Assembly: GCA_014379305.1 (NCBI GenBank)
Contig: JACMMB010000292.1
Span: 1-9,057, forward strand
Direction of reading: 5' to 3'
DNA: 9,057 nucleotides
Source of the DNA: Akkermansiaceae bacterium
Lineage (GTDB): Bacteria; Verrucomicrobiota; Verrucomicrobiia; Verrucomicrobiales; Akkermansiaceae
This document shows positions 1 to 6,431 of the stretch, one piece after another; the stretch's first letter is position 1, and the number at the start of each line of letters is the position of its first letter. The position numbers were made by a program, and so were the translations under genes. The notes beneath the pieces are model-generated. The model had not been told where the DNA came from and did no database searches. It saw nothing but the letters and a program-made list of their open reading frames with translations.

Positions 1-2330
1 CCGTCATCTTCCGGGCGATCATCCTCGGCTTTTTTCGGAGCTGGCTTCTTGCGAAGCTCGTCAGGAATCGGAGGAGGCTTTGGCGCGCTCGGAGGATTGC
101 GCATGGAGCCGTGATCGATGATATCCCGCAGGTGCACGGCATCCAGGGTCTCATATTCCAAGAGCGCGAGCGCGATTTTTTCAACGGTGTCGCGATTTTC
201 ATTTAGAATCCGGGTGGCTTCTTCAAAGGCTTTATCAATGAAACTCTTGATTTCGCCATCGATAATCCGGGCGGTTTCCTCAGAGTAATTCCGGCTTTTG
301 CCCATATCCCTGGCTAGGAAAACGGGCGTGTCACCTTCCCCATATTCGACCATGCCAAGCTCATCCGACATCCCCCATTCACACACCATGTGACGGGCGA
401 GCGAAGTTGCCTGGCGGATATCTCCGGAAGCGCCGTTGGAAACATCGTCCGAGTGAAAGCCTTCGGCAATCCGTCCTCCCATTGTCACGATGAGATTGGC
501 AACGGCTTCCTTCTTCTGCGTGGAATATTTGTCGCCATCAGGCAAAAACATCGTCGCACCAAGAAACGGACCCCGCGGAATGATGGTTACCTTGTGGAGC
601 GGATGAGTGTGCGGCAGAACCATATTGAGGTAGGCATGCCCGGCCTCGTGCCAAGCGGTGCCGATCTTTTCCTTATCGGACATGGCGAGGGAGCGGCGCT
701 CACGTCCCCAACGGACCTTGTCACGAGCCTCTTCCATTTCCGCGAGAGTCACCGCAGTGAGTCCCTTGCGGGCCGCGAGCAGGGCGGACTCATTTACCAG
801 GTTTGCCAGCTCGGCACCGGAGAAACCAGGAGTGCCGCGCGCGATGACGGTGAGATCCACATTTGCCGCGAGTTTGATTTTCCTCACATGTACCCGGAGA
901 ATTTCCTCGCGACCATTCACGTCGGGCAGGGAAACGGTGACCTGGCGGTCGAATCGGCCGGGCCGCAGCAGGGCAGGATCGAGCACGTCGGGCCTGTTGG
1001 TGGCGGCGATGATGATCACCCCTTCCTGGGTATCAAAGCCGTCCATTTCCACGAGGAGCTGATTTAAAGTTTGCTCGCGTTCGTCGTGGCCACCTCCCAT
1101 GCCGTGTCCGCGATGACGACCCACCGCATCGATTTCATCGATGAAAATCAAACAAGGGGCATGTTTCTTGCCCTGCTCGAACATGTCCCGGACACGCGAT
1201 GCACCGACACCGACAAACATTTCCACGAAATCAGAACCGGAGATCGAGAAGAATGGCACATCCGCTTCTCCTGCAATCGCACGGGCCAGAAGGGTTTTCC
1301 CAGTACCCGGAGAGCCGACCATGAGAACGCCTTTGGGAATCGAACCACCAAGTTTCTGGAATTTCCGCGGATCCCTGAGGAAATCGACGATCTCGAAAAG
1401 CTCTTCCTTCGCTTCCTGGATTCCCGCGACGTCTTTGAAAGTCACTTTATTGCGATCCATCGTCAGCAATCGCGCTTTTGATTTCCCGAAAGACATGGCG
1501 CCACGCCCGGCGGATTTCATCTGTTGGCGGAACAGAAAGAACAACAACATGATGATGAGCAGGAAAGGCAGGAAAGTGAAAAGCGCCTTGCTGAGATAGT
1601 CTGACTGACGGGAATACTTCGCCTTGGTTTCGAGCAACTGGCGCAGTTCCTCACCTAAAATATTGGTTGAAACACTGACCTCGAAAGGAGCTGGGGCGAC
1701 GGTTTTGCCATCCGGTGTTTTAGGCTCGGTCCTGTTTGTGATCACCTCGCGCGTACCCACGATCATTGCTTCATCGCTATTTCCTTCTTTGGTAAGGACA
1801 CGCAACGGATTCACCAAATCCCCTGTCTTGACCTCATCCAGAGCCAGGGATTTGCGAAATTGGGCCAGTAAAAGAGTCTCGACATCACCTTTGATGGGTG
1901 CCTCGGACGCATCGGAAATCTGTTCCATGCGAATATTGTCGCCAAGCAGCTCGCGGATTTCATCGCCCTGCAAGGCAAGGTTTACCAACACACGGAAATC
2001 CGCCCGTTTGATGTCCGGGCTGTCTGGTTTGGCAAGAGGTGGCTTTATATATCCGGAAATAACGGCATCGTAGGCACTGTCGCTCGTGATTACTTTCAGC
2101 GGTTGTTTGGGATTATCCAGAATGACCCTTTCCTGATCCAGAGCCTTGCGGAATTCCGAATAAGTCAGCGAGGCGGCAGTCGGATTCATCTGCGGTCCGA
2201 AAAACGCCACGCCCAGAATCACGATAGCCAAACTGAATAGGGCAAGAACCCTCCAGTTGAATCCGCTATTTTCACCGGATGGGCGGTTGGAGTTGGTTGG
2301 CGGCGGAGTATTATTTTCTGATTCAGACAT
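1..2330 (-). CDS. ftsH: ATP-dependent zinc metalloprotease FtsH (3' end cut by window edge)
   Basis: Membrane-anchored AAA+ protease that extracts and degrades damaged membrane proteins and short-lived regulators. Reading leftward from the ATG at 2330 gives 776 codons with no stop before the edge. Residues 26-45 are a first membrane helix and 249-268 a second. The roughly 200 residues between them form a periplasmic region far longer than the about 70 of E. coli FtsH, apparently two copies of one domain (55-129 and 153-233). The AAA module has Walker A GSPGTGKT at 339-346 (Ser where most FtsH have Pro), pore motif FVG, Walker B with D398/E399, and the second region of homology ATNRPDVLDPALLRPGRFDR. 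The M41 protease has HEAGH at 561-565 and the likely third zinc ligand D637. The visible C-terminus is a Pro/Lys/Asp-rich tail. No strong Shine-Dalgarno precedes the start. The family call is certain; the domain duplication is my reading of the translation. Confidence 0.98.
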   Translation of the reverse strand, partial: MSESENNTPPPTNSNRPSGENSGFNWRVLALFSLAIVILGVAFFGPQMNPTAASLTYSEFRKALDQERVILDNPKQPLKVITSDSAYDAVISGYIKPPLAKPDSPDIKRADFRVLVNLALQGDEIRELLGDNIRMEQISDASEAPIKGDVETLLLAQFRKSLALDEVKTGDLVNPLRVLTKEGNSDEAMIVGTREVITNRTEPKTPDGKTVAPAPFEVSVSTNILGEELRQLLETKAKYSRQSDYLSKALFTFLPFLLIIMLLFFLFRQQMKSAGRGAMSFGKSKARLLTMDRNKVTFKDVAGIQEAKEELFEIVDFLRDPRKFQKLGGSIPKGVLMVGSPGTGKTLLARAIAGEADVPFFSISGSDFVEMFVGVGASRVRDMFEQGKKHAPCLIFIDEIDAVGRHRGHGMGGGHDEREQTLNQLLVEMDGFDTQEGVIIIAATNRPDVLDPALLRPGRFDRQVTVSLPDVNGREEILRVHVRKIKLAANVDLTVIARGTPGFSGAELANLVNESALLAARKGLTAVTLAEMEEARDKVRWGRERRSLAMSDKEKIGTAWHEAGHAYLNMVLPHTHPLHKVTIIPRGPFLGATMFLPDGDKYSTQKKEAVANLIVTMGGRIAEGFHSDDVSNGASGDIRQATSLARHMVCEWGMSDELGMVEYGEGDTPVFLARDMGKSRNYSEETARIIDGEIKSFIDKAFEEATRILNENRDTVEKIALALLEYETLDAVHLRDIIDHGSMRNPPSAPKPPPIPDELRKKPAPKKAEDDRPEDD
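1632..2168 (-). repeat. Tandem duplication of FtsH periplasmic domain (protein-level repeat)
   Basis: Inside ftsH, residues 55-129 (DNA 1944-2168) and 153-233 (DNA 1632-1874) align with each other. The matching blocks are EFRKAL with QFRKSL, QPLKVIT with NPLRVLT, DAVISG with EAMIVG, and at the end FRVLVNLALQGDEIRELL with FEVSVSTNILGEELRQLL, all in the same order and at similar spacing. Each unit is about 75-80 residues, the size of one FtsH extracellular domain. The similarity is only at protein level, so the duplication is old. I inferred it by eye. Confidence 0.7.
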
Positions 2331-2338
2331 GATAAGCG

Positions 2339-2368
2339 TTTCCCGAAGCACTTTTAACGGGCGGGAAA
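2339..2368 (-). promoter_or_regulatory. Second hairpin in the ftsH leader, overlapping the T run
   Basis: On the ftsH strand, TTTCCCG (2368-2362) can pair with CGGGAAA (2345-2339), a 7-bp stem with a 16-nt loop. Its 5' arm includes three T of the T run after the first hairpin. Its 3' arm contains the only purine stretch (GGGAAA) near the ftsH start and ends 8 bases before the ATG. It could therefore compete with terminator action or mask a weak ribosome-binding site. This is seen as base pairing only; a role is inferred. Confidence 0.3.
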
Positions 2369-2398
2369 AACCTAGATCGCTTGCAGCGAATGTCTAGG
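2362..2398 (-). terminator. Intrinsic-terminator-like hairpin in the ftsH leader
   Basis: Read on the minus strand, CCTAGA (2398-2393), a 3-nt bulge CAT, TCGCT, a 3-nt loop GCA, AGCGA and TCTAGG (2376-2371) form an 11-bp bulged stem, followed at once by five T (2370-2366) and then CCCG. That is the form of a rho-independent terminator on the ftsH strand, ending 32 bases before the ftsH ATG. On the plus strand the stem is followed by no T run, so it would act only leftward. No gene lies immediately upstream on this strand. It may stop antisense transcription through thrS, end a small RNA, act as an attenuator, or simply be a stable 5' stem. Confidence 0.5.
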
Positions 2399-2402
2399 CG
2401 AG

Positions 2403-2431
2403 CTTTTATCGCTATTTTATCGGCATGAAAA
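2403..2431 (-). promoter_or_regulatory. Possible sigma70-like promoter for ftsH
   Basis: On the minus strand TTTTCA (2431-2426) and TAAAAG (2408-2403) are exactly 17 bases apart. A second A/T-rich hexamer, TAAAAT (2419-2414), could serve as an alternative -10. Transcription would start near 2396-2407, so the mRNA would begin at or just before the hairpin at 2371-2398. The match to consensus is moderate and the region is generally A/T rich, so this is a candidate only. Confidence 0.3.
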
Positions 2432-2466
2432 AACCAGGATTATTGTAATCGGCGCTCCCGAAACCG

Positions 2467-2537
2467 CCAAGCCTGCTTCTCCTGGCCACTTTACTGTTCA
2501 CTCCCAAGCATTTGACTTCGCGACCCAAGCCTGCTTC
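2467..2537 (+). repeat. 13-bp direct repeat in the thrS leader
   Basis: CCAAGCCTGCTTC occurs at 2467-2479 and again at 2525-2537, spaced 58 bp start to start, just before the thrS ATG at 2551. It could be an operator pair, a duplication scar or chance. Confidence 0.45.
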
Positions 2538-2550
2538 AACCCTCTTCACC

Positions 2551-4425
2551 ATGTCCGACCGCAAAACCTTGGAAGAACGCCATCAGATGACCGACCTCGA
2601 GCGCGTTCGGCACTCAGCAGCGCACGTGATGGCGACTGCGATTCTAAGAATTTGGCCGGACGCCCAGTTTGCCTACGGCCCTCCGATCGAAAGCGGTTTC
2701 TACTACGACTTCGAAATGAAACACCGCATCACTCCCGATGATTTCGAGAAAATCGAGCTGGAGATGAAAAAAATCGCCAAGGAAAACCAACGCTTCGACC
2801 GGAAAGCCATCTCCCGCGACGAAGCCAGGGCCATGGCCGAATCCGGACGCCTCGGCGGGCTCTCCGAGCGCCCGGGCAATCCCTCCCGTTTCAAACTCGA
2901 CCTCATCGACAGGATTCCCGAAGGCGAGGAAATTTCCTGCTATCAGAACGGCGATTTCATCGACCTCTGTGCCGGTCCCCATGTCGGCTACACCGCCAAG
3001 TGCAAGAACGTGAAAATCATGTCCGTCTCGTCCTCCTTTTACCTGGGTGACGAGTCAAAAGGCCAGCTGCAACGTCTCTACGGCACCGCTTTTGAAAACA
3101 AGGAGCTGCTCGAAGATCACCTCAGCCGCCTTGAAGAGGCAAAGAAACGCGATCACCGCCGCCTTGGCCGTGAACTCGGGCTTTTCCATATCGACGAAGC
3201 AGTCGGCCAAGGTCTCGTATTATGGAAACCAAAGGGCGCCTTGGTTCGCCGCGCTTTGCAGGAATTCATTACCCGGGAGCTCGACAAACAGGGCTACTCC
3301 CAGGTTTTCACTCCTCACATTGGCAAGCTGGATCTCTACCGCACCTCGGGCCATTTCCCTTATTATCAGGACAGCCAGTTTCCCGCCATTCCCGAGCGCG
3401 ACACCTTGGAGAAACTTGCCGATGAGGACGCCACCTGCGCCACGCTTCTCAACGGCCTCGAACAGGGCACCTATGAAGGCTATCTGCTCAAGCCGATGAA
3501 CTGTCCCCATCACATCAAGATCTATGACAGTGATCCTCACTCCTACCGCGATCTCCCTGTCAGACTCGCCGAGTTCGGGACCGTCTATCGCTGGGAGCAA
3601 TCCGGCGAGCTCGGCGGCATGACCCGCGTTCGCGGTTTCACTCAGGACGACGCGCACATTTTCTGCACTCCAGACCAAGTCGCTGGCGAAGTGGAAGGCT
3701 GCCTTGATCTGGTCAAAAAAGTCCTCTCAACCCTCGGCATGAGCGATTACCGCGTCCGGCTTTCACTCCGCGATCCCGAGTCCGATAAATATGTCGGCTC
3801 TCCGGAAAACTGGGATAAAGCGGAAGCCGCACTCCGCCACGCGGTGATCCATCTCGGCGTGAATTATTCGGAGGAACCCGGCGAAGCCGCGTTCTACGGC
3901 CCGAAAATCGACTTCGTCGTCAGGGATGTCATCGGCCGTGAATGGCAGCTCGGCACTGTCCAGGTCGATTACAATCTACCCGTCCGCTTCAAGCTCTCCT
4001 ACATCGGAGCCGATAACCAGGCACATGTCCCGGTCATGATCCACCGCGCGCCATTTGGTTCGCTTGAAAGATTCACCGGCCTTCTCATCGAGCATTTTGA
4101 AGGGAAATTCCCTACCTGGCTCGCTCCCGAGCAACTGCGCATCCTGCCCATTTCAGAGAAAACCTTGGACGAGGCAAACGCCTACGCCACGGAATTGGCC
4201 GATCTCGGCATCCGTGTCACAGTTGACCGCAGCTCGGAAAAAGTCGGCGCGAAAATCCGCAATGCCCGCCTCGAACGCATTCCTTACATGATCGTCCTGG
4301 GCGCGAAAGAAGTCGAGGAAGGCACCGTTTCCGTCCGCAAGCGGGACAGCGAAACTCTTGAAACCAAACCTGCCGGGGAATTCACCGCGGAGCTATTGCA
4401 GGAAATCTCCACCCGCAGCCTGTAG
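2551..4425 (+). CDS. thrS: Threonyl-tRNA synthetase, TGS-less form
   Basis: Charges tRNA-Thr with threonine in the cytoplasm, with proofreading of mischarged serine. From ATG 2551 the protein has 624 residues. The editing (SAD) domain has HxxxH at 21-25 and C140/H144. The class II core has zinc ligands C318, H369 and H498, spaced much as in E. coli, with motif 2 around FGTVYRWEQSGEL and motif 3 HRAPFGSLERF. An anticodon-binding domain ends the protein. There is no N-terminal TGS domain: the editing domain begins at once, and an in-frame TAA at 2446-2448 leaves no room for one. An extra segment of about 35 residues (about 276-309) lies before the KPMNCP motif. A TTG at 2512 would add 13 residues of unlikely sequence, so I chose the ATG, though it has no Shine-Dalgarno. 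The gene converges on miaB with 18 bp between stops and no visible terminator. Confidence 0.97.
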   Translation: MSDRKTLEERHQMTDLERVRHSAAHVMATAILRIWPDAQFAYGPPIESGFYYDFEMKHRITPDDFEKIELEMKKIAKENQRFDRKAISRDEARAMAESGRLGGLSERPGNPSRFKLDLIDRIPEGEEISCYQNGDFIDLCAGPHVGYTAKCKNVKIMSVSSSFYLGDESKGQLQRLYGTAFENKELLEDHLSRLEEAKKRDHRRLGRELGLFHIDEAVGQGLVLWKPKGALVRRALQEFITRELDKQGYSQVFTPHIGKLDLYRTSGHFPYYQDSQFPAIPERDTLEKLADEDATCATLLNGLEQGTYEGYLLKPMNCPHHIKIYDSDPHSYRDLPVRLAEFGTVYRWEQSGELGGMTRVRGFTQDDAHIFCTPDQVAGEVEGCLDLVKKVLSTLGMSDYRVRLSLRDPESDKYVGSPENWDKAEAALRHAVIHLGVNYSEEPGEAAFYGPKIDFVVRDVIGREWQLGTVQVDYNLPVRFKLSYIGADNQAHVPVMIHRAPFGSLERFTGLLIEHFEGKFPTWLAPEQLRILPISEKTLDEANAYATELADLGIRVTVDRSSEKVGAKIRNARLERIPYMIVLGAKEVEEGTVSVRKRDSETLETKPAGEFTAELLQEISTRSL

Positions 4426-4443
4426 TATAAATCAGTCCGCCTC

Positions 4444-5826
4444 TCAAACCCCCACCAGGCAGGGAGTTCCGTAGGTGGTGAATCCCGTCGAATACTCCAC
4501 GTCGATCTCAAGGATTTCACCGGTAAGCCGGTCCGCATCGCCATCGAAAATCACGATCTTATTCTGTGGCGTTCGCCCTGTGAGCCGCGCGGAGTTGTTT
4601 TTTGACTGACCCTCGCACAACACCATCTGCCTCGTCCCCACAATCGCCGCGTTCTTCTCAATCGCCAGGCGGTTCACCACCTCCAGCAGCCGCTGGTTCC
4701 GCTCCTCCTTGACGCTTTCGGGAAGCTGGCTCTCCATTTCCGCCGCCGGGGTGTCCTTTCTTTTCGAATATCGGAAAACGAAGGCGTTATCAAACCGCAG
4801 CCGTTCTACGGTATCTATCGTAGCAAGAAAATCCTCCTCGGTCTCACCCGGAAATCCCACGATGATATCCGTCGTGATCGCCAGATCGGGCCGCGCGGTT
4901 TTCATCTTCCCGCAGATCTCGATGAACTTCGCATTCTTATAAGGCCGCCGCATCGCTTTAAGAATCCGGTCCGATCCGCTCTGCATTGGAAAATGAATGT
5001 GCGAGCACAGTTTTGGCAGGTAGGTGAACGCCGCGACCAGATCGTCCCGATACCCGATCGGATGCGGCGAGGTAAACCGAATCCGCTCGATCCCAGCCAC
5101 TTCATGCACGGCCTCCAGAAGCTGCACGAAAGGCGATTTCCCATCCACTTTCGGAAACTCGGTCCGGCCATAAAGATTCACAATCTGCCCCAGCAAGGTC
5201 ACTTCGCAGACCCCCTGACCCGCGAGAAATTCCACCTCCCGCACAATATCGGCAATCGGCCTGCCCCGCTCTTTCCCCCGCGTATCCGGGACGATGCAAA
5301 ACGAGCAGCGCATATTGCAGCCCTGCATGATCGAAACGAATGCCGATGCATTGCGCGCCTTCGGCAAATGATCCCGGATGGTGTTCTGGGAATCCTCCTC
5401 CTCAGCGGTATCGCACACCGACTGGCCCTGCATCGACAGCGCGGGATCATCCATCCGGTGCTCCATCCGCTTTTGCAAAATCCCATCCACATACTCGAAA
5501 ACCTTGTGATATTTCTGCGTCCCCACCACCACATCCAGATGGGGAATCCGCTGGAAAAGCTCTTCTCCGCGCGATTGGGCCATGCAGCCCATGAACCCGA
5601 AAACCACATGCGGGCGCGTCTGCCGCTGCGCGCCCATGATCCCCATTTTACCCAGCGCCTTCTGCTCCGCCTGATCCCTCACCGAGCAGGTATTGATCAG
5701 GATCGCATCCGCATCCTTCTCCGTCGCGGTAAGCGTATAGCCGCCCTGGGTGAACATCCGCGCGACCTGCTCGGTATCGCGCTCATTCATCTGGCAGCCG
5801 TAGGTCTTTAGATAAACTTTGGGCAT
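4444..5826 (-). CDS. miaB: tRNA-2-methylthio-N6-dimethylallyladenosine synthase MiaB
   Basis: Radical-SAM methylthiotransferase that adds a 2-methylthio group to i6A37 in tRNAs reading UNN codons. The 460-residue length is normal. The N-terminal UPF0004 domain carries the three ligands of the auxiliary 4Fe-4S cluster, C11, C47 and C81. The radical-SAM motif CNMRCSFC is at 170-177 (C170, C174, C177) and is followed by IVPDTRG. Residues from about 385 to the end fit a TRAM RNA-binding domain. GFPGETEEDF is present as in other MiaB. One oddity is LLGQIVN at 211-217, where most MiaB I can recall have LLGQNVN; I215 is codon ATT at 5182-5184. The ribosome-binding site TAGGAG begins in the stop codon of the upstream gene, so the two are probably co-transcribed and translationally coupled. 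RimO and MtaB are less likely because overall motif identity favours MiaB. Confidence 0.97.
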   Translation of the reverse strand: MPKVYLKTYGCQMNERDTEQVARMFTQGGYTLTATEKDADAILINTCSVRDQAEQKALGKMGIMGAQRQTRPHVVFGFMGCMAQSRGEELFQRIPHLDVVVGTQKYHKVFEYVDGILQKRMEHRMDDPALSMQGQSVCDTAEEEDSQNTIRDHLPKARNASAFVSIMQGCNMRCSFCIVPDTRGKERGRPIADIVREVEFLAGQGVCEVTLLGQIVNLYGRTEFPKVDGKSPFVQLLEAVHEVAGIERIRFTSPHPIGYRDDLVAAFTYLPKLCSHIHFPMQSGSDRILKAMRRPYKNAKFIEICGKMKTARPDLAITTDIIVGFPGETEEDFLATIDTVERLRFDNAFVFRYSKRKDTPAAEMESQLPESVKEERNQRLLEVVNRLAIEKNAAIVGTRQMVLCEGQSKNNSARLTGRTPQNKIVIFDGDADRLTGEILEIDVEYSTGFTTYGTPCLVGV

Positions 5827-5834
5827 TCCTGTAA

Positions 5835-5842
5835 AACTCCTA
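5835..5842 (-). promoter_or_regulatory. miaB ribosome-binding site overlapping the upstream stop
   Basis: On the minus strand TAGGAG (5842-5837) begins with the TAG stop of the upstream gene and continues into TT; ten bases separate its GGAG from the miaB ATG at 5826. This supports the miaB start and suggests translational coupling to the preceding gene. Confidence 0.6.
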
Positions 5843-6340
5843 CGCCAGCACGAGCCGCTCGTCCGCTTCGATCTTCTCGGTCAGCGTCGCATACCCCCCG
5901 GGCACTTGCATGTTGAAGCAGTGCAGGTAGAGCGTGAAAATCTTCGGATCGAAAATGTCCACCAGGCGGTCAACCGTTGCGTCCAGCCGCTCCTTGTCCA
6001 AACCTTTGGGCAGATTCCCCACCACCGAGCCCTTCCCATCGTGGGCGATGCCCATGCCATCGCAGAACATTCCCAGCATCGATTGTTGGCCGGACATCAG
6101 AAAGGCCTGCAGAATCTGTTCTCCAATCGCATCGCAAGCCTTGATCTGAAGGGTTTTGTGGATCCAGGCGTATTGCTCGACGAGGGATTTTTTCTGCACG
6201 TAAACCGGCCTCAGCTTGCGCTTGGCGGCGAGGGTCGCGATGGCGGACTTATACACATTCCGGTCATTCGTGCGAAACCAATCAAGGATTTCATTCACAG
6301 TGGCGGGATCAATAGCGGTAAATAATTCGTGGGATTTCAC
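5840..6340 (-). CDS. Conserved hypothetical protein upstream of miaB
   Basis: Unrecognised by any named domain; it looks like a small protein I associate with Verrucomicrobiota, but I cannot name a family. From GTG 6340 it has 166 residues. It appears soluble and mostly helical, with no signal peptide and no membrane helix. Visible features are an N-terminal helical stretch (VNEILDWFRTNDRNVYKSA), a basic segment (AAKRKLRPVYVQKK), the central AFLMSGQQSMLGMFCDGMGI, and a C-terminal FTLYLHCFNMQ. A TTG at 6370 would give 176 residues and has a slightly better GGGA five bases upstream, so the start is uncertain; an in-frame TAG at 6419-6421 limits it. The gene stops 13 bases before miaB, and its stop codon is part of the miaB ribosome-binding site. 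That coupling suggests a shared role with MiaB or simple co-expression. A real gene is likely because of the clean coding frame and position. Confidence 0.75.
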   Translation of the reverse strand: MKSHELFTAIDPATVNEILDWFRTNDRNVYKSAIATLAAKRKLRPVYVQKKSLVEQYAWIHKTLQIKACDAIGEQILQAFLMSGQQSMLGMFCDGMGIAHDGKGSVVGNLPKGLDKERLDATVDRLVDIFDPKIFTLYLHCFNMQVPGGYATLTEKIEADERLVLA

Positions 6341-6431
6341 AGGCGGAAAGTTGGAACGGGCGGAAGTCAAATCGTTCCCGCACGCGATGGCAACACCCGA
6401 AAAGCCATTGTGTGAAAACTAATCCGCGAAC

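Noticed and set aside
390..1067. 225-codon plus-strand open frame
   Set aside because: Lies antisense inside ftsH, whose AAA and zinc-protease motifs are intact; the translation has no recognisable domain.
2425..2448. Seven-codon plus-strand frame (MKKPGLL) before thrS as an attenuation leader peptide
   Set aside because: It contains no threonine codons and has no ribosome-binding site or following terminator.
2412..2549. 45-codon minus-strand frame from GTG 2549 to TAG 2412, upstream of the ftsH leader hairpin
   Set aside because: No ribosome-binding site, starts against the thrS start, and the translation has no recognisable character.
2512..2550. TTG start at 2512 for thrS
   Set aside because: Adds 13 residues rich in Ser/Pro/Thr without a ribosome-binding site; the ATG at 2551 gives a more natural N-terminus.
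4426..4480. Shared bidirectional terminator between thrS and miaB
   Set aside because: The 18-bp gap holds no stem; the nearest pairing (CCACC with GGTGG inside the miaB end) is short with a long loop.
4993..5811. 272-codon plus-strand open frame
   Set aside because: Antisense to miaB; His/Arg/Pro-rich composition typical of a shadow frame in GC-rich DNA.
6385..6410. Inverted repeat ATGGC/GCCAT in the gap after the GTPase gene as a terminator
   Set aside because: Only a 5-bp stem on the minus strand with a 12-base loop and no T run after it.
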